Shown here: in pieces, positions 48,711-60,100 of the stretch
How the letters are laid out: every line of letters begins with the position of its first letter
How positions within the stretch are numbered: the stretch's first letter is position 1
Source of the DNA: Beroe ovata
Taxonomy: Eukaryota; Ctenophora; Nuda; Beroida; Beroidae
NCBI GenBank assembly: GCA_946803715.1
Contig: CAMPET010000005.1
Span: 593,927 to 657,926 of the forward strand
DNA: 64,000 nt
Direction: 5' to 3'
Translations under genes and position numbers: made by a program
The notes under the pieces: generated by a model
The model's input: the letters and a program-made list of their open reading frames with translations, nothing else
Database searches by the model: none
What the model was told of the DNA's origin: nothing

Positions 48711-50150
48711 ATGCCTGCCGAGTTCTCATGTGTTGAGAAGCGAAAGAGAATGTCCAGTTTGGGCCCATCTACCAAGCGTGCAATGCTAAAGACAAAGCAG
48801 GCTGGTGTGTCGCCTTCCCTGCTTCACTCAGGTAGCACCTTTAGAGGACAGCAACGTAGCAGGGGAAATTCATACCAAGTTGATGTTGTTCTACAGGTAT
48901 GCTATCTAAAACTTTCAGTGTTGTTGCATCTTCCGGTGAAATCCTCTTATCCATAGCTACCTTGTTCTGCAGCACGTCGATGAAGAAAATCACTTTCTCT
49001 GCGGGTATTTCACGATCTACAACCTAACAAAGGTAATTTCCGTGATCTGATAGTGCTGCTGTTCGGAGTGCTTTCTGTAATTGCAAAATGTCGCTCCGAT
49101 CATTGCTTTTACCACTTCACTGACTCAGGAGTATCCGACACTGACATCTTACTTTGAGGGGGAGATTATCGGCGAAAAGCATCCTTTTTTGACCAGAAAA
49201 TGGGTGAGTAAAGAAGCACACACACACAATTGTTATCCATGCGCCAGGAGTTACGAAAGAAAGCTGTCCTGCAACACCCTATTTATATAAAAAGCATAAA
49301 TTTGTCGTATTATTATTACTTTTCCCATATTATTCCAACTTACCGAATATCAACCATAAAGCAATAGGGACCTTCCCTTCGAATATTGGATTTCGAATTG
49401 CGCTGAAATTTTTACTAGATAATAGGGATTTGGTTTTTCTTCTCCACCAAATAATTCAAACTTTCCGAGCCCTCCCTGTATATGTTAAATTTTGCATTCT
49501 TTTACAGGAAGCAAAGCTAGAAGTCGATCAGGAACACTGGGTAAGTAAAAATTTCTGTCTTATAAGTTAGATGTGCCCTAGTCATTTTTTGCCAAAAATT
49601 CTAACTTTAGCGCCCGCGCGGCAAAATATTTGCGATGAGGAATGCGCAAATGGCCAATTATCGAAACGCGTTCGACACAAGGCGCGCAACAAGTTGAGAT
49701 TTGCTTTTCTTGGTTTTTGGAATATCAATACGACGAATATTAGCGTTCACGTGACAGTGAAAAATTCAAACCTTTCAGTCGAAATTCCCGTCCTTCACAC
49801 AATTCGCTGACACATTTAACACTGATGAGTTTGAGTATGATACGGTCAGAGAATCAGACTTTGTTTACATGCGTTGGAAGGTAAAATTCACTCTCAAATC
49901 ATTTATCATCCTCTCGGTTACTGTTTTGGTTCCTGGAATCATGTCCTCATTTCAGGAGCATTTCCTCGTTCCAGATCACAAGATAACTCAAATTCACGGC
50001 GCAAGTTTCGAAGGATTCTACTACATATGTTTCCAGAAATCTACTGCCCGAATCGATGGATATTACTACCACAAGCAATCGGAGATGTTTCAGTCCTTGA
50101 AACTGCATCACGTTGCACAAAGCTCAATCCCGGTCTTCGAGTTTAGGTAG
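48711..50150 (+). CDS. GID4: GID4, degron receptor of the CTLH/GID E3 ligase
   Basis: Substrate receptor that recognises Pro/N-degrons. Six exons in frame: 48711-48896, 48973-49032, 49129-49203, 49508-49540, 49779-49880, 49956-50150; 216 residues. It follows the vertebrate protein closely: [85 protein letters not shown] and a C-terminal EFR. These strands form the beta-barrel with its degron pocket. Human GID4 has a longer low-complexity N-terminus; here the ATG at 48711 gives about 35 residues before the barrel. An in-frame upstream codon at 48645 exists but adds a hydrophobic segment not typical of the family. Exon 4 is only 11 codons and matches a divergent loop. Confidence 0.95.
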
Positions 50151-52070
50151 TTGATGTGAAAAACTTTGACTTTATAATTCTACTGATGAAATGGGGATTA
50201 TTCTACACGCAACTGAAAAGTCTGATTTTATCATTTTATCAAGGGCATTTCTAAAGCCGTTAAACTTGGTTCCAAATTATTGAAGAGTTTTAATGATCGA
50301 TCAGTTTGTGATGTTTTAAAGATTTTGTGGATTGCCAATAATGTTCAAAATTTGTACAGTCTTTACAGTAAATAACACTGATGTTTTGTAGCAAATCGGA
50401 CGTCGTCAGTAGTTCATCTCCAATTCACAGACCAATGTTCGTCAGTATTGGCTCATTGAACCGCTGCATTTTGTTGATTCCTTCAAATTCTCACAGCGCA
50501 CGGGTAATATTAATCAAATCTATGAATGTGCGCAGATGGTCGTACGTGAATATATCACAACGTTTGCTTCGCGCGTCCCGTCTATTCGACAGGTTCTGTT
50601 CAGAATACTGTGACATGGACAATTTAACGAGGATGACATGTCACGTGTTCAGTGTACAGTTGTAGGATTTCACCCTACCCTTGCTGGCGGATTTTATCCC
50701 TGTCAAGGTCGGGGGCGGATTGAAAATCGCGCGCACCGACGGTAGGGTAAAATCCTACAGTGTACAGATACCCGAGTTATGACTAACGGGTCTCAAGTCG
50801 TCACAATGGCCGTTATGACTGTTGGTGTCAACGATCAGTTCATGGATGGCATTCCAGTCATGCAGTGGTGTCAACCATGAGTAGTACTCAGAACAGACTG
50901 AGTACCCATGCGTCACATACGTCTGTTCTGACGCAATCGTGTCAAATCATTCCGTAGCTTACTATCATGCAGAGGTGTCGAGTAAATTTTCCATGTTAAG
51001 GTTTCTTGATTCCTGTACCATGGAAAATTTGACCCTGTTCCGAATCAGATATACATACCTTTACTCTCAATTCACACCTCGGAGTACTTTCTCTACCGCA
51101 GGTATATTCTATACTATTCACGTCAACGACCGTATGATTTGAGTTAGGTTACACAATTCTCGCATTGCCTTTCATACAGTATGTTGTGTATATATAGGAG
51201 CTCACTACAACATACACAACTATCATCTAAATAGTGTGTCCGATGTGTATCTTATCAACACGTATGACACAATGACACTTTGTGAAGGAGTAGTCACTTC
51301 TACGCATTCGGAGGAAAAACAGTTTGCCTTATAAAATCGCGTGACTTACGAAATCGCGTGTCAGCATTGACTTGAATGACGTTATCATAACTATTTGATA
51401 ACTAAGTGATAACTTCCTGTTTTCAGAAAATGTAAAATTGATTTAACAATAAACATGCGTAAAAAATTTATATATGATGATAAATAATTCATTGTAATCA
51501 AACAATCAAACTTGCATCAATCAAACACTATACATCCATCCAATTAGAGAATATTGCTAAACGATTTTGTTGAAAAATGTTAAATTTACACATAGAAATT
51601 AGATGATAAAATTCATATTGAAGGTAATCATCAGATTGCTAGAAGAGAGTGGTGTCAGGTTGATGAATAGGTTATTCCAGTTCGGCGAATGAATAAAATA
51701 ACACGCAAATTGCGTGACGCAATACTAAGAAGTGCAGATAAATTCATGTTTCTTCGACTCCTATTGATAACAATGGTCGTGTGCAAACGCAACATCATCA
51801 AATGAAATAGACATAGCAGCTGCTGTGTCTAGGCCCGCTAAAGAGCTGTCATTTTCTCGCCCAATTCATATTTGAACAGTTGATATATTGAGACTTAACT
51901 GCATACAATGCATTTTAAGCATAACTATCGCATTGCGAGATAAGCACATAGCAATTAAATGATTCAATCTTAATCAATCTTACTCAGCAAATTTTCACAA
52001 ACATTGCATAATGAAAACTCAGCACTCTTTACACTCTCTCTCTCTCCCTCATCCTCTCTCATTCCTTTAA
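50151..52070. other. Intergenic, one small MITE
   Basis: AT-rich with no gene recognised. It contains the 100-bp inverted-repeat element at 50660-50759 and a CT microsatellite near 52030. Confidence 0.5.
50660..50759. mobile_element. 100-bp MITE with target-site duplication
   Basis: Inverted ends TGTAGGATTT...ACCCTACC and GGTAGGGTAAAATCCTACA enclose GC-rich sequence. GTGTACAG flanks both sides (50652-50659 and 50760-50767), an 8-bp duplication as made by hAT-type transposases. A related degraded sequence (GTAGGATTACTCCCTACCCT) lies at 55590-55720. Confidence 0.85.
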
Positions 52071-53070
52071 TCAAAGTGCTTCATAGTTCATGCCTTTCTT
52101 CTTGCGTTTGAAGGACGGCAGTGACAGTCTACGTTTCAACTGAACAGGTGACGACGACTCTGACGTGACCGACTTCCGACGAGCTTCATTGCCAGCGTTC
52201 GAGGATTTCTTTGATTTCCTGAAGGAGCTGTAGAGCCTCTGTTTCCATGTAGGAGGTCGATTCTCGTCGGAGAACTTGTATGCTGTTCGTCCTTCCACTG
52301 AACCTGGTTGTTACCATTTGTTAATAGGTGTAGAATGTGTTAACATGTGTTAACATGGGATGAAGAAAGGTTGTTGTAATGAGCATTATGATCTACATCA
52401 CATGACGTGGTCCTCTCATAGCATACATGATGGTATTCTTATGTACATGATTTATTTAGTTACATCACGATTAAATGTGAGGTAACACATGTTAATACAC
52501 CGGATATATCAGCCAAGAGGTATATAATATTACCTATATAAACAGGAATGTATATTGAATACCGTGATGCATCTGTTAAACACAGACATGCTTCACCACA
52601 CGTCACATACAGATTTATTCCTTACCAAGGAAGGCGCATGTAACACAATTTGGTAGCCAGATGGCATAAAATTAACGTTAAATAGTCGCATCCCAATTAG
52701 CACATATCGCAAAATATCAAGTTTCCTCACTTTGATAGAGTAGCTTCCTACCAAAACCATACAAAAAAGGGAGTAAAATTCGAAGCTCTATCGGTTCTAA
52801 CTCAAATCACATTGATTACTATGATATAGAAAATGAAACACGCACAGAAAATGAGTGATTACCTTCATTAGTTATGGGAGAATGTGTGGAATTTTGTGAC
52901 GTTATCTCCTCGTCTTGAGCTGCTACAATGGTACTGAACTCCGCCGCTTCCTCAGAAGCCACCACATCGTCGTCCTCGTCTAGAGTTCCGTCAGCCACGT
53001 TCTCAATCGTCACTTCCTCCTCGTCGTCGCCACCGCCCGGGATTGTATCTTCCTTCCCATCATCATGATC

Positions 53071-53104
<34 letters not shown>

Positions 53105-53801
53105 TGTGTCTGTGTGTGTTTGTGTCTGTGTGTCTGTGTTTGTGCCTGTGTTTCTGTATAATGTACAGAAACACAGGACATGGTTCTTGGATGTTTGGAT
53201 ATTAAATTAGGAGTTTATGAATGTAGGTATACTAAGCACACAAATACATTGGAAGCACATAAGATATCGGCAATACAATACTTTGTACTTCCCATACTGA
53301 CACAAGCTTGCTGCATAATACACAAACCTGACTCGAGGGCATCGTAGGCTGAGTTCGGTGACGTACTGTGGGACCGGGAACCACGACGTCTGAAGCTTGC
53401 TCTGAAACGCTGTAGAAGTCCCGGCTTCGTTTCGTCTACTGTCGCTGAGCTTGGTTCTTCTGAGAGGAAACAATAACAACAATGTATTCTAATTTGCATC
53501 CAATTTCAAAATTCTGATCGCTCCTTTTTCATCATGACACGATGTACTATTTTCAACCAGATAGGAACAGATTTTGGAACGAGTTACGAGTCAGTTTTAA
53601 TTTGACCTGAGGTCAAAGTAAAACGGGAAAAATTGTAAATCTGTGTGTAAGCTACTCTTACTGATAGGAGTAGAGTTATTTGATCTGTTGATTTGGATTA
53701 TAGATCTCTTGAATCGCACATTTGAAGAATCGTCAGAGTTCAATAAGACTTCACTGACATTATCTCCATCATCCTTCATTTGTTTGTATATGATACTCTC
53801 C
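52071..53801 (-). CDS. Low-complexity basic/acidic phosphoprotein, 5' uncertain
   Basis: Four exons join in frame: 53801-53662, 53459-53328, 53069-52863, 52303-52071; about 237 residues. The protein alternates basic Ser motifs (FRASFRRRGSRSHS, LYSSFRKSKKSS, KRRLSLPSFKRKKKG), typical substrates of basophilic kinases, with a very acidic exon (DDEEEVTIEN...). No folded domain is recognisable. A possible first exon lies at 54037-53927 (MEEVEIASEKQRS...LLKRKKSGSG...RLSL), with the same style of sequence and a GTAGG donor. In the sequence as given it closes with TAA about eight bases before that donor and its phase does not match, so a one-base error, polymorphism or different splice may be involved. 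Function unknown. Confidence 0.6.
53071..53155. repeat. GT microsatellite
   Basis: GT-rich repeat immediately at the acceptor of the exon starting at 53069, so its minus-strand CA tract forms part of the 3' splice region. Confidence 0.9.
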
Positions 53802-54340
53802 CTGAAATGGTATAAATTCATTCTTACCCATTACCCATGATGCGTAAAAATTGCTCGAAACTGTGGGTCCCAAAAGTGAAAAAAATATCGGACTATGAAA
53901 CGTGAAAACTGATACCTGGGGTCCTACCTCTTTTTATTTCCGGTTAATGAAAGTCGCTTGAGAATTCCACTTCCTGACTTTTTCCGCTTGAGCAGATGTG
54001 ATCTCTGTTTTTCGGACGCAATCTCCACCTCCTCCATTACTCTAAGGTTACGTCTTGTGTTAAAATTCCGGGTTTCAAGCCCTAAAATGATGCCCTTGAT
54101 CAAAAGATTGTAACATGTTACATCTTACTACTTATAATTGGTCCTCATATATATATATATATATGTATGTCTGTCCGGTTTTCCTTATATACTACGGGTC
54201 TCGAGATCTGACACCACTCGGTACCCAATCAAGCATGCTGATTGGAATGCCCATGACGCTTGACACCACTCGAAAACGGGGAGCANAAGTGATCACTTGA
54301 CCCTTAAAAAACCAAAGCAGGGACCTGAGAAATGTTAATA

Positions 54341-55402
54341 TCAAGACTTCCAAATGAGAGAACCGATATACGATGATGATTGAGGACTCAGGGTGTGTTC
54401 AGGAACTTCATGAACTGCCTGAACAACTGTTTCCCACTCGGCATCTGAATCTGAACTAGATGGTGGGCCATCTTCTTCGTCACTTTCACCCACCCTATCC
54501 AAGGAGTGACAAAAAGGTCTGTAGCTACATATTTCATCTGATTCTAGAAGTTTCTGAAAATTGCTGATGAATGCATATGGTTCCAGAACTTCAGGATGAA
54601 CTTGCTGTGAAAGACATAAGTACAAAACATTCGAGCTCAGTTGCTTAACAGATGTGAAAAGCAATTTTGATGTTTGTCCATGACCATTGAAAATACTGGG
54701 GCTGATATCATATGGTAAAGGGCATGTCAATATCACTGAGAGAACATTACAAAATTGAACTAGTAGTGACAGAACAGTACAAGTGTCTAGAGAAACACCA
54801 TCATGCCTGTTTATTTTCATTTGTTTGACATAGTCAGATGCATTATTGCACTCAATAAAGTGGATGCCAAGAATGTCCTTCAACTTATCTCCTGATTTAT
54901 TGATACCAAATACCTTCTTATTGATAGATTTGAGGAATATTTTACCATGTTCTTGAAGCAAATCTTTTGCATTTTCTAGGAGATGGTGTGTCTGTGATAA
55001 TTGATTCTTTTCCTCTTGAATGCAGGTCATAAAGTTCTCCAACTTAGACCTTTTCTCTTCCACAACCAGCCTTCTCTTATCTTTTTGATGCCTTATATCA
55101 CTGATCTGTTTATTCAGTATACTTATCTTCAATTCATTATAGTGTATTTGTTCATGAATGGAAATAATTTCATTCTGAGCTGATTTGAAAATACTTTCCT
55201 TTGCTTCAAAGGACTGTGAGTATGATTGCACTACATGTTTCTGTAAGTCTGATTTTTCTTGCCTCAAATTTGCAACCATCTGCTTTTTTCCACTGAAAGA
55301 AAACTTCGCTTTGTCAACCCAAAAGTTTCCTGTTGTTATGCACATCTGACATGTGAATCTGTTGGACTTGTTTCCACACAACTCGCAAAATTCAACTGAC
55401 AT
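54341..55402 (-). CDS. ATG14: ATG14 (Barkor) autophagy factor
   Basis: Subunit that directs the PI3K complex I (VPS34-VPS15-Beclin 1) to autophagosome formation sites. An intronless frame of 353 residues. The N-terminal zinc-binding motif C6-ELC9...C18-QMC21 aligns with the ATG14 CPLC...CAKC motif needed for ER targeting. Coiled coil spans about residues 40-170. The C-terminal half contains KQLSSNVLYLCLSQQVHPE, the clearest match (human KKLNANILYLCFSQHVNLD), followed by an acidic Ser-rich segment and a short hydrophobic end SSSYIGSLIWKS. That end could stand in for the membrane-curvature-sensing BATS helix, though it is shorter than in vertebrates. The protein is shorter than human ATG14 (about 490). 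The lack of introns fits either an intron-poor gene or a retrocopy with an intact frame. Confidence 0.9.
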   Translation of the reverse strand: MSVEFCELCGNKSNRFTCQMCITTGNFWVDKAKFSFSGKKQMVANLRQEKSDLQKHVVQSYSQSFEAKESIFKSAQNEIISIHEQIHYNELKISILNKQISDIRHQKDKRRLVVEEKRSKLENFMTCIQEEKNQLSQTHHLLENAKDLLQEHGKIFLKSINKKVFGINKSGDKLKDILGIHFIECNNASDYVKQMKINRHDGVSLDTCTVLSLLVQFCNVLSVILTCPLPYDISPSIFNGHGQTSKLLFTSVKQLSSNVLYLCLSQQVHPEVLEPYAFISNFQKLLESDEICSYRPFCHSLDRVGESDEEDGPPSSSDSDAEWETVVQAVHEVPEHTLSPQSSSYIGSLIWKS

Positions 55403-57162
55403 TCAAACCTGATAAAACTTTACATGGTGATACATTGGAACAGAAAACAATTCTATAAAACAAAATATATTTTGTGTTCATTCATATTGTGCTTGAAAAA
55501 TATAATTCAATGCAATTCAATTCAGTGATTTAGACAGAAGATAAGCATTCTGCTAGAAGAAATGGATATTCTTGAAGGAGGTTTGCTTTTAGGATTACTC
55601 CCTACCCTCAACAGGCAGGATTTTATCCTTGGCAGATTGGGGTGGAATCTTGTAGGATTACTCCCTACCCTCGCTGGAGGGATTCTACCCCTGGCAGGGT
55701 GTAAGCAAGGGGTAAAATCCCCCCTGTAAGGCACATGTGTGCTCCCCCTAAAATCATGATTTCATCGGGCAGAATCACAATTGTGCAGCGCCATTGGCAG
55801 GGAGACCCTTCAAGGTGGAATCTTGATTGCCCAGCATTGACTGTAAAAAAAAGAGGATTGCTGATTGACAAATGAATTGGCCTCTTCAATACAAAATAGG
55901 TACATGAAGTTAGATTGTTTGAATACCAAATTACCAAATACTTATGTACTCCAAAGCCCCAAAGGTGTCCTGAAGTTTAGTTACCAATATTCAGTCAAGA
56001 ATTTCATTGCAAGCGCCGCGCAACGTGCAGTATGAGTAAGAACATGATGCGTCATTGCGTCGCGTCATAATTGGCCATAGCGCGATAGGCCAATCTTGAA
56101 TCTGATTAAAAATTTTTGCCCTTGCCTGATGTAATCTGTCAACTGTTTTTTGCCGCTTGCGCGCGCCGCGCGCATGAAACAGTGGACAGCTACAGAAGTA
56201 CAGATAACAATCGGCGCGGCAATTTTGCCGGTTGCCCTGATTGTGTCGTGTTGTCGGGCGATGCCAGACCGCGCTGATGCAAGCCGCGGTCTGAGAATAA
56301 GTTTGCGCCGCGCCGCGCGCGCGCGCGCGCGAAACGAAATTCTCGACAGGGTCTAACTCTATGGTCTATCTGAGTATCATCGATCGACAAGTGTCGTGCC
56401 ACGCAATATCATTATCAAATATCACATATTTGATATCATATTGCGACTCGTACTCGCCATACACCTGGCGATGCAGATGTGATCACATGTCAATTGTCTG
56501 GCGATGCTAGAAGTAGAGCGCTAAATCTAATGCAAGCCGCGAAGCTAAGCTTGCATCAGAATAAGCTTGCGCCAGATAAGTGGACAGATAACATCCGGCA
56601 ACTCCCAGCTCTGTCAGATATAGCTGACATTAACATAAACAAGAACACAATTGATACTAATCATGTGATTGCGATTGCAATGGTAAATTTAAAAGAACAA
56701 TTATTCGAATTAAAATACATATCACGACTAAAAGTGAACTCAACTATTTCTCAACACTCACATTAAGCTGAAGTAATTCTAACTTAACTATTTCATTGAT
56801 GATGCTGATAGATAAAATCAAAATGATCTCTTGCGAATCATTTGGTATTTACAATGATTAAAAATTCTTAAAAAAGAGTTTATAAATCACTAACAAACTC
56901 ATTTTAAGTACTATTCTTTAATGCTCCATTTCGAGTGCTGTAATTCATGTCTCAGTCCTATTCGCATTGTATTAGGCCTTAGAAATATCTTTTATTTTTA
57001 AGGAAAAACTAGACCCACCTTGTTTTCTCATCAATTTGCTCTAAATCTGGCCTATTTCTAATCCTCTCTGATCCTAAACTTGAACTCTCTGATAAATTTG
57101 AGCTTTTAGTTACATAGCGTAATTATCGGTAACATCACTGATATTTAATTAATCATCATTCA
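55403..57162. other. Intergenic, palindromic and MITE-like sequence
   Basis: 55590-55720 resembles the MITE at 50660. 56120-56600 holds CpG-rich inverted repeats with GTGGACAGATAACATCCGGC arms. No gene seen. Confidence 0.55.
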
Positions 57163-60100
57163 TCAAATCCTGGCATTATCGTCCGATTTTGCAGGAAACT
57201 CACACTTAGCCGTAGCGTTCTTATCGCTGTTGGCGTATTCCGCTGTCGAGTAGGTGTGGTCCTCCTCCCCTGTCACTAATGAGGCATTCTCGTACACGTT
57301 ATCAGTGTGAGCAGCCCCTCCTGCTGAGCTACTCACCACTGTCTGCTTCGTGTTGGAGAATGTGACAGTCTTGGTGGCAGCTGCTGATGATGTGCCTGTC
57401 TTCTTCTCCTCGCGGAGACCAAGCTTCACCAGCCAATGGGCTTTCACTTGGTCATTTAGCACAATGTAGAAGAGGAAAACGAAGCAGCCCTGAAAAGATA
57501 TCATCTGAATCTCTGATGATTGGTGAGCTCCGAAATGGATATTTTACTAATTAATAGGAAATTAATTCTATCAATCACCGACTGGAATACCTGTGAGCTG
57601 TTGAGCAGGATGAACATGTACTGCATAGCGAGTTGCATCTCTGGAGTTGGTATTGACATGAAGATACCGAAAAACCAACCCGTTCCCAGTAGAACCATCA
57701 CTCCCACGGCCGCTTTCAGTTGTCTCTGTAGCATTGGGATATTAGTAACTCGCACTTATAACAGATCGGAGATGAACTACTCAACAATATATTCGAATTC
57801 CCACTACTCACAAGCAGTTGTTCCTGATCGGAGATATTTCCCGATGATTTGGAGCTCTTGATGACTCGAGCCACTAGGACGAAGAACACGAGGTTAACGA
57901 AAATGACGAGGCAGAGAGGAGCTAGGAAGAGAGTGTAGAACGGTATAGTCTCCGGTTTGATGAAGCACATCGTATCAGCGATATAGCCGTGTTCTGTGAT
58001 CTGCACTTTGCCTACAGTCCGAACTTTGGTGAAGCAGAAGTACCCGATGAAGGGAAATGGGAGGGGAATGCCTGAAATCGGGGGAATTTTCGGTCCATGC
58101 GATAATTAGAATAATAAACGGGTGAACTGATGAAAGGAATTCATGTTCATTCCTAAAGCAAACTTACACCAGGCTGCCAAGTTGAACTTGAGCATGTACT
58201 TGGAGATGTGAGAACCGAAAACCTGCACTAGGGACAGGTACATGAGGAATCCCTCAATAACCATCCAACAGAAGACAACCAGCCAGAGGTAGTGTTGCAG
58301 CATCGCGTACACTGCACATCCCACACTCCTCTGCAAAACAAGACATGTGTTATCACACGTTATAGCACGTTATAGCACGTGTACCTGGTACGTGTACCTG
58401 GTACGTGTACCTGGTATAGTACATTATCATTGTTAACAAGCACGTACACTGTTAACAAGCACGTACAATGCCTGAGTACGTACCAGTTTGATGATGCCTG
58501 TGTTATCAGCACTGATGAAGGCATCCTGAAGTAGGAAGAGCAGAGAAGCAAGGAGAAGAGACAAAGTGAAGCAAATGTTGATCTTCGCGGAGCGAGTTGA
58601 GCGCAGTGTTTTAGCGGGAACGAGAAGGGCAAGAGTGAAGATGAGTCCGATAGTGGATAGACTGAGGAGCACGTGGGTCAGATGGCTCTGCGCTTCCGCG
58701 TACCCTCTGTCGATTTCATAAGCAGACTGAGGGAGTTATACATTGTTAGTTGGTATTGACAGTTTCCATGACAACACAATACATGCTGACAACAGGTTAT
58801 TAAACTGACAACACCTTGTTAACACTGACATCACTGACCATGAGAACCGCAAAACTGGTGTTGTGGTTACAGAAGCAGAGAACGCCAGAGGAAGGACTGT
58901 CCATATCGTACACAGTTTCGCATGAAGCCTCCCACTTGTTGGTTTTCAGGTTGTATTCAGAGCACTCGTACCGCATTTGAACACGTTGCCCCTTCTCATT
59001 CGTCTTGAGACTCTCATTCGTGCCTCCCTGGCAACAAGGGAATTCAGTATTGGGAGCTAAGGAACACTTCCACACAACATTGCTCACCAGGCGTCTGGAG
59101 ATCATAGTGGAGCGAGAGAGAGAAAACAATCGCGTGTTATTATCGTGATGATCATGAGTCATTACTGACAATTACTGACAACTCATTAGTCATTACTCAC
59201 AATATCAATAGTTGGTCTCATGAAGAGGTTCAGATTAAAATCTTCTGGTGCGTCCTTTACTTTCACTTCAGTGATCAGGGAATTGAGGTAAGTTTTGCGG
59301 GCACCACCGCCATCCTTGGATAAGTCTTCTTCAACACTCTTCAGAATTTCATTCACAGCTTCTGACTCCTCTCCAGCTGAGACAGTGGGTGTTTTCTGCA
59401 CATCTCTATCGGGTGTCATTGTAAGCTCCGTGACCAGCACAATGGACATGTCCAGTTTCTTCTGCTTGCCTCCATCTTGTGTTTCGATCTGAGGGGGGAG
59501 GTCAATCAATGATTGGATCAATCATTAACAGAATTGTAAACAAGGAGCTCTCACAATAGACTGTCCGATAGCAATCATTATGATGATAATGGACCCGAAG
59601 TACCCACCATCAGAACAGTATTTTCCGACTCCGACTCGCCCATCTCAAGGTTCTGTAAGTCGGATGAAGAAGAACTGGGTAGGGAGAAGGAAACGGTTGA
59701 GGGCACGTCATCGTCTCCGTCATCGGGCGATGTCTTATCATCCTCCAGGCTGACCACAGCCACGCTGGGTGACGTGATAGGCTCGTTCTTCACAGTTGTC
59801 GAGTCGGCAACCTTCAGCATCTCATTCATCATCCTGGCAAGGTGGCATCATATTAAATGGGAGCAAGTCTCAATAGGATTGTATAGGATTGAGCAAGTCT
59901 CAATAGGATTGTATAGGAGCAAGTCTCAATAGGATTGTATAGGAGCAAGTCTCAATAGGATTGTATAGGAGCAAGTCTCGACTGTGAGCTAGTGGGAAAA
60001 GATCGTGAATGGAGAGTCGGGTATCGTCTCAGCACTCAGTTTGAGCATCTAGGTACTCACTCTGTTTGTGCCTCAACGGCAGCCTCTTCCTGATCCTCGG

